Shown here one piece after another: positions 37,259 to 48,700 of a stretch of 64,000 bases of DNA (positions within the stretch are counted from its first letter, which is position 1; every line of letters starts with the position of its first letter). The notes beneath the pieces were generated by a model, which saw only the letters and a program-made list of their open reading frames with translations, made no database searches and had not been told where the DNA came from. The translations under genes and the position numbers were made by a program. This stretch comes from Tanytarsus gracilentus. Its lineage: Eukaryota; Arthropoda; Insecta; Diptera; Chironomidae. Location of the stretch: NCBI GenBank assembly GCA_038502055.1, contig JAXRKN010000039.1:3658001-3722000 (forward strand), read 5' to 3'.

Positions 37259-38529
37259 TTAATCTCGATCAACGAACTCATCTTCAAATTTGCATGGTAA
37301 ATGTGTGCCGTAACAAATCTTAGTTTTTCTGAACTTTAAACTCTCATAGCCTAATGACAACCGGTAAACATTTCGATGAGTTCTTAAGAAATATTTTCCT
37401 CGAGTTTCGCTGCTCGCTCCATAGCCCATGTAAGCTCTTTCGTCTTCACATTCTTCATCATTTATATTTTTCTTGAAGTGCTCAAATGAATCGCATTTTA
37501 GTGCAATGAATGAAGTTAAATTACGAACACTTTCCTGGTATATTTGCCATGCACGACTATGATAGCAAGATGATGGAACAATGGCGTCTTCACAGCCAGG
37601 ATGTTTTTCACCTCCTAAATATTTTTTATTTGAAAAAAATAATTAATTTAATTTGATTCTAAAGTTAATAATTTACCGTTAGGAAAAAAATCCACATGAC
37701 CTCTACTCTCTGCAATGCCAAGTGTGCCCGAATTACTGTGAATTATCTGTACATGTTTCCCATCAAAAGAGGAAATCGAGTCGAATGTACCGCCGAAAAG
37801 TGTCATCCAGTCAAAGATTTCAAAACCAGGACCTAAAATTTTCATAGAATTACTCAGTCATGAAATTTAAAAAACTTTACCTGCAGGATCGAGTCCATAA
37901 AGCCTTGGAATTTCATACTTTCCGTTCGATATAAATCTCAAGTGTCTTCCAACCAATCCGATGCATTGAGCACCTAACGAATGACCCACAAGATGAATAT
38001 TTTTCACATCATAACCTACTCCGATAAATTTCATCAAATTGACAGCAATTGTCTCGCAAATCTAAAATAAAAATAAAATATAACTATTGGTTTTAAATTG
38101 AGCGATACTCACAATTTTAAGTTGCGGAATTAAAGATGGATACAGTGTATTTTTTGCATAGTAAGTCCAATCGACAATAATCACATTGTGATCGCCTCGC
38201 TCTCGATAAGCGCTTCGCATCGCTGTCACACTTTTATCTTTTACACCGTTGTTTCCAAATCCAGGAATATAAATTACGGTCGGTTTGTCATTATCAAAAT
38301 GGTCGTTTGTATAAAGTTTCTCGAAATAATCGATTTTATGAAAGTGAGCTTCGTAAAGATTTGGCCTTAAAAAATTTCAATCTTTATTCTATTTTAAATT
38401 TTTAAATTATCCTCACGTAAAAACAATAAATACATGATCATTGACATGTTTTGGTCCATCAGGAAAAAGATACCCACCGAATGTAAATTTAATTAAAATT
38501 AAAAACTTAATATTTTGCAGGAAAGTCAT
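37259..38529 (-). CDS. Secreted pancreatic-family lipase with intact triad
   Basis: Five exons (minus): 38529-38417, 38365-38113, 38061-37881, 37832-37677 and 37614-37259, giving 352 aa with consistent phases. The N-terminus (MTFLQNIKFLILIKFTFGG) is a likely signal peptide. Lipase landmarks in order are VIYIPGFGNNG, NVIIVDWTYYA, LVGHSLGAQ (nucleophile Ser in GHSLG), YGLDPAGPGFE (catalytic Asp), GHVDFFPNGG...HPGC and SSCYHSRAW (catalytic His). All triad residues are present, so it should hydrolyse lipid esters (triglyceride, phospholipid or galactolipid; specificity not predictable). The C-terminal part carries paired cysteines, as in insect lipases and phospholipase A1. It contrasts with the triad-less lipase relative at 30.7-31.7 kb on the same strand. 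Confidence 0.94.
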
Positions 38530-38897
38530 AACTTTTTTAAATGTGAAAAAATACTAAAAACATTTAAATTAAATTTTAGCGAGTGTTTCCACAAAACTGA
38601 TAATAACTGTGACTAATCACGTTAGTCATTTTACTCTCTATAATTCCACAATTTTATATCATCCCAAATTAATTTAATTTTTAGTGTGTCAATTAGTTGA
38701 TAGTCATTAAGCCTAAAATTATATTTAAATAAAATTTATCTCTTTTATTGAAAAATTCATTATGATCAATTATTGAGTTGGTTGTGGTTGCATTGCATCA
38801 CATAAAAAAATTCAACTTAAATTTTACAGCAATTTTCAATTTTGATTAAAATATATTAAAAATATAAATAACATTTAAATTTAAAATCATAAAAAAT

Positions 38898-39871
38898 TTA
38901 TTTTAAAAACAAATCTAAATTAGGAAAAAGCATTGTCAAAAATATTATTGTTATAAAAATCACATAACAGCACACGGAGTAGACATAATACATCGGCACA
39001 TTGCAATCGTTCCAGAAAAATAATTGAAATGTGTGTGGGAAAATAAAAGCGAGCTGCAGCATCTAAAAAAATATTTGAATGAGAAATAAATTTATAACTT
39101 TTGACGGCACTCACAATAAGCAGAATTGCAGTTTGTTTTCTATATTTGTTGATATAACAGTCTGGAAATAAATCAGAAAACAAAAATCGAGAGCCAAAGA
39201 GGATCATGTGACAAAAGGAGTTCACAGAGCCGGCAAAGAGTGGATGACCAACTAAAATATAAAAAAATGATTAACTTTTCTATAATTTTTTAATAGTTTT
39301 ACCAGGATAAAAATTGATGACAATCCAAATCAACAGTGGAAACGTAGAATGATGAATGAGTAAATAAAGTTGAGTTTCCGAGTAAATTTTTCTCAATCCA
39401 ATCAAAACACTTTCGAGAATGTAAAAGAATTTTGACATGAGGTAAAGCCAAACGTTCAGAACTATCTAAAATTATTTTTATGGAAATTAATTTAATTTTT
39501 GTAATTCAATATTTCACTTTTTGGTTTTTACTCACTTCTAAGCTAAAAGGATCGTTGAACTGAGTAACCGGTTCACATCGCCAACTATACACAGTAATCC
39601 AAAGTCTCAAAAATGACGACAGGAAAAAATATGTTGAAAATATGAACAAAGTAAAATTTAAAATTGCTGATGATTTTCGAACATCGAGAGCTTCTTGATT
39701 GCGCATAATAAATTTTAAACCATAAACTATGAAAATCACGTAGAAGAAGTAAATCGATACGATCGGCAGTGGGTTGCCCATAAATGGATAATCTCGAATC
39801 CTTGGATCGGCATTTTCGTAGAAAATTGCATAAAATATGTTTTGCTTTGATGAAAATGAGTTGTTCATCAT
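38898..39871 (-). CDS. ELOVL-family very-long-chain fatty acid elongase-like protein, divergent
   Basis: Four exons (minus): 39871-39536, 39465-39303, 39251-39115 and 39062-38898, giving 266 aa with phases agreeing throughout. Family landmarks in order are ADPRIRDYPFMGNPLP, the first helices, a basic RNQEALDVRK loop, VYSWRCEPV, LMSKFFYILESVLIGLRK (equivalent of SKxxDxxDTxFFVLRK), HHSTFPLLIW, GSVNSFCHMILF and a C-terminal FIFPHTFQLF. These enzymes condense malonyl-CoA with acyl-CoA in the endoplasmic reticulum. The histidine box HxxHH is changed to LxxHH, and the conserved Asp-Thr of the DTxFF motif is Glu-Ser. The protein is thus degenerate at its catalytic centre, although the frame and all splice sites are intact. 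No C-terminal dilysine ER signal is seen. Confidence 0.9.
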
Positions 39872-40928
39872 TTTCTAATTAAATTATTTAATGTTTCTGT
39901 GTTTTTTAACTAATTTTTTAAGCTCAACATCGAATTTTTTTCAAACTTTTACTTTCGGTCACTTCTTTCGAACTATGCACAAAATGTGACTGATACTTTT
40001 ATTTATACTTTCAATATGTGAAGATTCTTGAGCGAAAAAGAAGTAAGAACACAATCGTGTTGGTCGGGGGCGATCGAGTAAATTATAACATTTATATACC
40101 GATGTTAAATTTATATGTGTGATATATGTAAATTTTTAGTTGACCTCCCCTGGTATTAGCTGACCTTGAAAAGAAATGAAAACGCGTTTGAAGTGAGTTG
40201 ATTTATTTCGTTAAAAAGTTAAGGAAAAAGTATTAAACATCTTTTGGAACGAAGAAACAATAAATTTGATGGAACTGGAAATTTTTATTAAATGACATAT
40301 AGGCTGGGTGTGATCACATTATTGTGTTGTTTTCTTCTAAAAATTCTAATTTTTTATTATTTATTAAAATCGTTGAAATTTTTTAAATTAAGTTTAAGAA
40401 AAATTAAATCTGGTAAAAAATGCGCTTGAATGCCTTTGCCCACAATAATTTTCTTAATTAGGTTTTAAGGCATTTTTATGTCATGTTATTGACTTACCTT
40501 GGGCGAGGCTCACAATTAAATTTTTGAACAAGAATTAAAAAATGGAATTATCACAAAAATTGGTAAAGAGAATTAATAAAAAGATGGTCAGCCTCACTAA
40601 CACGATTTTTATTGCAATTTAACGTTTTTAAAAAAAGTAATAGAACTGGTTCCATTTTGACTTAAAAGACATAAAATCTCCAAACAAAGTTCAAACACAT
40701 TTTTATTGTCAAAATGTGCAACTCAAATGTATTTCTTATTCAAAATTCTCGTTGAAAATTTTGAAACTTTAATAATTATTATATTTTTCATGAATCGTTT
40801 GAAATTGATTAAGCTTTTGACGATGTGTTTAAAAGTTCATCAAAAAAATATGAGAGAGTGAAATAAAAATTGTTTTGGCTAATCTCAATTTTTGTGTTAG
40901 TTTAATCTCAGAGTTGGAAAGAGTAAGA
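39872..40928. other. Divergent intergenic region
   Basis: Separates the minus-strand lipid genes from the plus-strand protease cluster and must hold promoters for both sides. A TCAGAG initiator-like sequence lies near 40907, about 20 bp before the first protease start. No gene seen. Confidence 0.55.
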
Positions 40929-42575
40929 ATGAAATTCAAGTCGCTGATAATTTTACTATTAGCTAAGATTATTTTTTGTGAAACTGCATCACTAGGTATG
41001 AGATGATATTTGTTTATAATTTGGAGTGTTATTTTGGATGTCTTAAAAGAACTTAAATGTTTCAAATAGAATTTAAATTTCTTAAAAATACTAAGAAAAA
41101 ATTTATTTTTTATTTAAAAAACGATTTGCGATTAAATCACCAGCATTTAAAATTTGATAACTCAGTTAAAAAAATTTAAATAGCTTCTCTGACCTCTAAC
41201 CCCTAAAATTGTTTCGCTAGGTGAACCATGTACGAAATATAATGGACTTCCCGGAATTTGCAAACTAGCTCAATTTTGTCAAAACTCTCAGATATTTATC
41301 AAAATAGATGTCGACATGTGTGATAGTTACTATGGAAAAAAAGTTGTGTGTTGCACAAAAAGTGATGCTGCTTCAGCTAAAACTAAAAGTGAACAAAGTA
41401 AGACTGAACAAAACTTAAATTACTGCAGATGAAAATCTAAAAAATATTTAAATTTATTAAGATTGCAAGGATTATGAGTATCTCACTACAAAGAGAGTTG
41501 AGTCGGGAGCTCTTGATTTATGGTCAACACCAACCATAAGTTATCATCCTGATTGCAAAACTTCCGCTGAACTTGGTAATTTCTTAAAAATGTTTTAAAT
41601 ATTTTTATTAATTTTATTATAAATAGTTGTTGGAGGCGAGGATGCCGTAATTGGAGAATTTCCTCACTCTGCAGCTTTAGGGTATATTGAGCGAGGTGAA
41701 CCCAAATTTTCATGTGGTGGATCATTGATTTCTGAGAAGTAAAATAATTTTTGTTAAATGAACCATCTTAAAATTTATATAATAGGTTTATTCTTACCGC
41801 GAGCCATTGCCGCGGTGGTCGTTTCACATTTGCTCGACTTGGCTACACGAATTTATTCTCATCGTCTTATGAAGATCAAGGAAGAGATTATAATATCAAA
41901 ACATTCATCCAACATCCTAATTACAGTGCTAGACTTGTTCACCACGATATTGCTTTAATTGAGCTTTCAGAAAGCGTTGAGTAAATAATTCATTTTACTT
42001 TAAATTAAATCAATTTTAATTATTTTTTAAAACAAGATTTTCCAAAACAATTCGTCCCGCTTGTCTTTATTTTCACGATTATAAGGTTAAGGAAGATGCT
42101 TTAACTGCAATTGGATGGGTGAGTAATCTTTAACATACCAAATTACACAAAATACACAAAATATTTCATTAAGGGCTCGGTGGATCCTCACTTTCACGAG
42201 CCATCGAATGTTTTACAAAAAGTTGCATTAAACATTTCAAGAAACCCTCAAAGTTGCCAGAAAAGAATCAACAGCCGAGTTAATTTGAATCCGCCACTGA
42301 CGTTAATCAGAGAGCAACTTTGTGCTTATGGTGGACCAGGAAAAGACACTTGTGGCGGTGATTCGGGAGGTAAAAAATAAATTTAATATAATTAAGCACT
42401 TACTTATTAAAAATTGATAATTTCAGGACCTCTTCAGATCACCAGAACAAATGATTGTGTATTTTATATTGCTGGAGTGACATCGCATGGAATTGGATGT
42501 GCAACTGACTTACCTGCTGTATACACGAGAGTTCATTCTTACCTCAATTGGATTGAAAGAATTGTTTGGCCATAA
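40929..42575 (+). CDS. CLIP-domain serine protease 1 (CLIP-C-like zymogen)
   Basis: Eight exons: 40929-40995, 41221-41397, 41462-41575, 41627-41738, 41786-41980, 42037-42118, 42174-42369 and 42427-42575, giving 363 aa with all phases agreeing. A signal peptide (LIILLLAKIIFC) precedes a complete six-cysteine CLIP domain from GEPC to VVCC. A linker follows with a Cys that can tether the chains (NCKDYE). Activation occurs at SAEL|VVGG, with Leu at P1, a feature of CLIP-C proteases such as Persephone and HP6. The triad is intact: TASHC, HHDIALIEL and GGDSGG. Asp in KDTCGGDSGG gives trypsin specificity. CLIP-C enzymes act in haemolymph cascades, activating CLIP-B proteases in Toll and melanisation signalling. 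It ends IVWP-stop, 229 bp before the next gene. Family assignment is strong; pathway is inferred. Confidence 0.94.
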
Positions 42576-42740
42576 ACAATGCGTTAAATATTTTTAAATT
42601 TCAAGAAATAATTTGTAATTTGTAATTTTTTTATGAATGACTTGCGTCAAAAGTTTCATTATGTTGAAATCAACCAGAAATTGACTCAGACTTTTTGTCG
42701 CCTATATATTTTCTACAGATTTAAGCCAAAATATTTTTTA

Positions 42741-42751
42741 TATAAAATAAA
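42741..42751 (+). promoter_or_regulatory. Overlapping TATA box (protease 2) and AATAAA (protease 1)
   Basis: TATAAAATAAA reads as TATAAAA at 42741-42747 and AATAAA at 42746-42751. An initiator TCAGT lies at 42773-42777, correctly spaced about 32 bp on, and the start codon of protease 2 follows at 42805. The same bases could therefore serve 3' processing of gene 1 and initiation of gene 2. Confidence 0.6.
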
Positions 42752-42804
42752 GAGATTTTTTCAAAAGCCATCTCAGTTACGATTCTAAACTCAAACATCC
42801 TCGA

Positions 42805-44198
42805 ATGGAATTCTTATCAGGAATTTTTTTACTTTTTCTAGTTCATTTAAATTACGCTGATAAATTAGCAGAACTCGGTGAGATATTTTTAAAGATTTTG
42901 TTTATTTATTCAAATTTAAATGTTTAAGGTGAAAATTGTACAAAAACAAATGGAGTTCAGGGAACTTGCAAAATTCAAACGGACTGTGCCAACTCTGCGT
43001 TTCTCATACAACACGACATTGACCTTTGCGAATATGATCAGGATGGAAATTATGTCGTTTGTTGTGATCATCCTAGTAAATATCAAAAAGCCATTGAAAG
43101 TGAGTTAAAGGAAAATTTTTCAGTAAACATCAATGAATTTTGTTACAGAATGTTCCGAATACAGCAAATTGGCCCAAAATTGTGATCCATCAACTGGTTT
43201 AGGTAATTTTTAAATGCAGTCACCACCTTTAAAAAAAATTAAAAATCATTCAATAGTTTTTGGCGGTCAAGATGCCTCGATCGGTGAATTTCCTCATGCT
43301 GCAGCATTGGGATTAATTAATAATAATGGTGAACGTAAATTTGGATGCGGTGGAAGTTTGATCTCTGAAAGGTAAATTTAATAATTATTTTCTAAATTTA
43401 AACTGTTTATTTAACAGGTTTATTGTTACTGCTTCACATTGCTTCGGAATTGAAAAGTTTACTTTCGCACGTTTGGGTTACACAAACATAAGTTCGACAA
43501 ATGGAAATGATAAAGGAGAAGACCACATAATCGAAAAATTTATTCGTCATCCCAACTATGGACCACTTACACTCCATCATGACATAGCTTTAGTTAAATT
43601 AGTTAACAATGTTACGTGAGTTATTTTGCGTTTTATTTTCATAAAACAATTTTCTCATCAATTTAGATTTACGAAGAAAATGCGCCCAGCATGTCTCTAT
43701 TATCATAGTTTAGAACCCGATGAAAAAATTTTTACAGCTATTGGATGGGTAAGAAATACTATAAGTTGTTCAGAAATATCACAAAATTCTGTTCTATCTA
43801 GGGAATCACCGAGTATGGTGGTGAAATTTCGGAAATGCTTCAAAAGGTTGAGTTAAATTTCTTCAAGAACAGGAGATCATGTGAAACAACTTTAAATAGA
43901 TATTTGATAAGAGAAAATTTCGTTCGTCTTCTCAGAGAGCAAATATGTGCAAAAGGCAGAGGAGGAAAAGACACGTGCTCAGGTGACTCTGGAGGTAACA
44001 AAATTTTTATCGTTAGAATTACAAAATTTAAAAATTTTTCACTTAGGTGCTTTAGAAGTAACTCGAGATGGCAATCAATGCGTTCACCATATTCTTGGAA
44101 TTACTTCATACGGCTTACATTGTGGATATAATATTCCCGCTGTTTTCACTAAAATTCATCCATACATTGAATGGATTCAACAAATTGTATGGCCTTGA
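42805..44198 (+). CDS. CLIP-domain serine protease 2 (CLIP-C-like zymogen)
   Basis: Eight exons: 42805-42877, 42929-43099, 43149-43202, 43257-43371, 43418-43615, 43667-43748, 43802-43994 and 44047-44198, giving 345 aa. The exon phases are identical to those of protease 1. A signal peptide (FLSGIFLLFLVHLNYA) precedes a six-cysteine CLIP domain (GENC to VVCC) and a short linker containing KCSEYS. Activation is at STGL|VFGG with Leu at P1. The triad is intact: TASHC, HHDIALVKL and SGDSGG. KDTCSGDSGG places Asp in the S1 pocket. The chain ends IVWP-stop. AATAAA lies at 44226-44231. The linker is about 20 residues shorter than in protease 1. The tandem arrangement and shared structure show origin by local duplication; the role in an immune cascade is inferred from the family. 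Confidence 0.94.
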
Positions 44199-44343
44199 CT
44201 CGTATCGCCACTTTCAAGAAATCAAAATAAAAAAATTAATTATTTTGATTGTAGGAAGAATTGAGAAATTAGTTTTTTTTGAAATCGTTATTAAGTGAGA
44301 AGCTTAATTATTTCAGTCGTCTCTCAGGCTCCAAACGATCAAG

Positions 44344-45735
44344 ATGAAATTCTTATCAGTAATTTTATTCTCACTAATTCACTTTTGTGATAGTGAAAAA
44401 TTTAATTTTGGTGATTTAATTACTAATTTAATTTTGTAATAAAACTAAATCAAAGTTTATCTCAAACAGGTTCAAGATGTCCAAGACCTAACGGAAAAAT
44501 TGGATTTGTTAAAGTCGCATCAGAATGTTTCAATTCGACATATCAAATAAATAGAGATGATTATTTAGGTTTCACTGATTTAGGTGAATATGTATTGTGC
44601 TGCGATCCTCCACTAGCACATCAAAAAGCTCTTGAAAGTGAGTGCAATCTTTAAATCATTTCTAAATTACGCCTAAAAATAAATTTAAAATTTAGAATGT
44701 TATGAATATGGGAAAAATATCTTTGATTGCGATCCAACTGTGGGATTAAGTGAGTAAACTAAAAAATAATTTAAATTTAATTTTTAATAAATTACATTTT
44801 AAAAGTCATTGGTGGAAAAAATGCTAATGTTGGCGAATTCCCTCATGCAGCAGCTTTAGGGAAAAAAGAGAGCAATCAAATCACTTTTTTATGTGGCGGC
44901 AGTTTAATTTCAGAGAGGTTAGAAATTTAAATATTTGAAATTATTTTAAATTAATATTTTTTTCAGATTTATCTTAACAGTCGCTCACTGCCAAAAAAGT
45001 GGTTTAACTTTTGCTCGATTAGGCTACACTGATTTATCATCAAATCCATCAGACGGCGGCGGCAGAGATTATGCCATTAAAAATTTTTTAGTACATTCAA
45101 ACTTTAATCCTTCGAAGATCATAAATGATGTCGCGTTAATTGAATTAACGGAAAACGTTCAGTAAGTTTAAACTTTAAAACTTTTAAATTATGAATTCAA
45201 TTTTTTAGGTTCACCCGATACATTCGTCCAGCATGTCTCTATTATCATGAATATAAAGCACAAGAAAGTTCAGCGGAAGCAATTGGATGGGTTAGTTTTA
45301 AAGACTTTAATAAGTTTGAATTTGTCATTTTTATTATTCAGGGTATCACCGAATATGGTGGATATCAAACAAACCACCTTCAAAAAGTGACCCTTAGTAT
45401 ATTCAGAAATCCGGCAAATTGCGCAAATAAATTAAACAAGGGTCGAGGAAATATGACTTTAACAGTTATAAGAGAGCAGATTTGTGCTGGTGGCGAGAGG
45501 GGAAAAGACACGTGTTCAGGAGATTCTGGAGGTATTTAAAATAACAAATTTTTATTTAAAAAATATTAAACTTTTTTATATAGGTTCATTGCACGTCAAA
45601 AAAGCCGATAATCTTTGTATGTATCAAATCCTTGGAATCACCTCTCATGGGCTTGGCTGTGGTCTAGCTTCTCCCGCCGTTTACACTCGAGTTTATTCGT
45701 ACATTCCATGGATTCAAAACATCGTTTGGCCTTGA
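44344..45735 (+). CDS. CLIP-domain serine protease 3, CLIP domain missing one disulfide
   Basis: Eight exons: 44344-44410, 44470-44637, 44696-44749, 44806-44917, 44967-45161, 45209-45290, 45342-45531 and 45584-45735, giving 339 aa with the same phases as its neighbours. A signal peptide (MKFLSVILFSLIHF) is followed by a CLIP domain (SRC to VLCC) with only four cysteines. Against proteases 1 and 2, Cys2 is Val (GFVK) and Cys4 is Gly. These two residues normally pair with each other, so one whole disulfide has been lost. Activation is at TVGL|IIGG with Leu at P1. The triad is intact: TVAHC, NDVALIEL and SGDSGG, with KDTCSGDSGG giving a trypsin-type pocket. It ends IVWP-stop, with AATAAA at 45769-45774. 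An initiator TCAGT lies at 44313-44317. Only 145 bp separate it from protease 2. Confidence 0.94.
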
Positions 45736-45774
45736 AAAAATTCTTTACTGAAATGTTCAAAACTAAAAAATAAA

Positions 45775-48700
45775 TTCTTTCACGGGTTTTTTGCTTTTTA
45801 TTTTAAAATTAATTTTCACTTTTCTTTCGTTAAATTTAAATTTACAGGAGGATTTTTATAATTGTTACATTTTTGGTTGTCCTATAAACTCCATTTCACT
45901 TTTCATTAAATTTAATTTTCTTCGATCCTTAATTGATAAGTTTTACCTTAAATTGGAATTATATAATTTTTTTTTGACTTTCAATATATGCATTTGGGGA
46001 AGAAAAAATTAAAGAATATTCTTTGGAACAATTTTTTTATTTATTTAAATATCAACTTTAAATAATTTTTATTTATCTTCATTAAAGGATTTAACTCTTT
46101 GGTATTTGTTGAATAGAATGTGACTCGAAATTATCGGAGCAAAACTATTTTTTATGGATTTAAAAATAATTTTTCTAAGTACACAAAATTTGGATGTTTA
46201 TTAAAAATATAATTTGAGATCTTTTAATCCTTGAAAAGTGTTTTTCTGAATTAATTTATACAATAAATTATTTTAGGTGATAAAAACTTCATAATTAAAT
46301 AAAAGTTATAAATATTTTAATTTGATTTTTTTGCTTTCTCTAACTTTTGACGAGAAGAAAAAAGAGATTTTTTTCAGGAAAAATAACGCGCTTGATTAAA
46401 TATTTAATTTTTTGTTTATTTGCTTTTGTTTGAAATGAAATGAATATTGAAGTTGATGGAGGTGGTGAAGAATGAAAGATGAAGACATGATGAGGGTTTT
46501 GATGATGAGAAGAATTTTAAGGCGTGTGAAGATTTGAGGTAAAAGTTTTGAGTAAAAATTTGACAGTTCCAAAGTTTAAGATTTAAGATTTTTTAATTTT
46601 TAATGATTGATTTTTTTCAGGAACTAACAAATTTCTATCTCAACTTCTGAATGCCTAATTCCTCCCATTCTGAATTAAATGAAAAATGATGGCATAGCGT
46701 CGCAATAAAACGATAAAGAGAGATTTTAATTGTGAAATTTTCATCTCTTGAGTCTCATTTTAGTTCATCTCTCAGTTCTTAAGATTGTTCGCTGTGCATT
46801 TTTTGCGGTATTTTAATTATGTCTAAACACACAAAATTCATTTAAAATGATAAAATTCTCATTTTGTGGGGTAAACGATAAAATTAGTTGAGAGAAAATG
46901 AATTCAATAAATTCCACTCTAATTATCATATTTTTTCTTATTGGAAAATTTATTCTTTTTTGCTCATTTTTCTTTATAACTTTTCATGGCAAAAGTTTTA
47001 AATTTATTCAGAGGCATTTTCTTTTTTCTTTTTAAAGCCTTTTTCGTCATTTTCATGTCTTCCGAGAAAATTAATTTTTGTCCATTAAATTTAACTCAAA
47101 AACGAGAATTTTGCTTGAGTGAAAATTTAATCTGATAAATACTGAGAAAAATTATTATTTAAATAAAATTAATAAATTTAAAATCAAAATTTTTAAAAAA
47201 CTAGTTTTCATCCCTGTCAAAATTTTACTTTTTTCTTTTTTCCATAACAATTATGCAACTATAAAAACTTTAATTATGGGAGAAGATATTAAAAAAATAT
47301 AAAGAGCTTTCATAGATTTTTTTTCTCGTCTGCTTTTGATTATGTAAAGTAGATTTTATGGACTGAAACAATGAGAGAGAAGTTTTTTTGGCTGGGTAAA
47401 TCATAAAATTAAAAGCATTTTCACATTAATTAACACTGTCTAAGGGAATTCGATCGTAACTTTAACTTTTAATGCTATTTTATTGCACTCGATATAATTT
47501 CTCTTTTCTCTTTTTTGTGAATAAATGATTTTCTTAAGTAATTGGATTACACTTTTTTAATTAACCTTTAAATTTATTGAACATCTTCAAGTTTACAATT
47601 TCTTTTTTCCATCTTTTTTTTTGATTGACACAACCAAAATTCAATCACAGCTAAAATCTAAAATTAAATGGAATGTGGCGAAATAATTAAGTTTTTTATC
47701 TGTAAATTTTGAGATGAAATCCAAGGAATGAGTTTTTGGTTTTTAAAAGGTCAAAATACAAAATTTAATCCCAACCCTTGAATTAAAAATATTTTTTAAA
47801 AGCTCTCTTAAAAGTTCAAATAAATAACTCCACATGATATTATCAATTTTAAACCAAAATCCTTGACAAATTCACTCAAGTTAAAAGAATGCCTCGACAT
47901 GAATTTTAAATGAATCAAATATTTTTCTTTTCATCCCTTAACACGCGCCTGTCAGTTGAAATTTTTTCAATCAAAATAAATCTCAATGAATTTCCTTCAT
48001 CATCTTCATGAAAATCTTTCAGGGATTTTATTTATAGCTAAATTTTTTCGACTGCCATAATCCCCCAAGGAAATCTATCTGATCGGCTTTTCAAGTTTGA
48101 CTCTTCGAAAATCACAAGAAAATCCACGCTTAAAATATTTCAATGTGAGATGGAGAGAGAAAAAATTGTTAATTGAATTTTTGATTAGCATCAACTGAGG
48201 TTGAGTGAAAAATAACAGGAAAAGTTTTTTGTTTATTTAATCCTTTTACCTTAAAGGCATTAACAAGAAAAATGCGAAAATAATTGAGAAATTCTGTGGT
48301 TTCAACAATTAAACGATGATGAACTGATTTTTGGGGTTAAGTAAATTTATTGCAAAATTTTAGGTTTTTGATCTCATAAGTAAAGTTTTTGCATTTTTTT
48401 CTTTAAACTGAAAAATTAGTTTTTGTGCTTTTGAATAAATTTTCACTCAAAAAAACTTTTATTTCCAATTAATTTCTGAAATTGGATTTTCATCTCAAAA
48501 TTATTTAAATTAAATTTTTAACTCAATTTTTACAAATCTTATCCTTAATTCAAACAAGCGCGACATTTTTACATTTCCAGCGTTCAAAAATAAAACTCAA
48601 CAACTTTTGTTTTCACTTTTCAACTCGCGTTTTAAAAATTTATCTTACATATGCGTGCGGGTGTGGCAAAATTACTAATTATATAACAGGAAGAATATAG

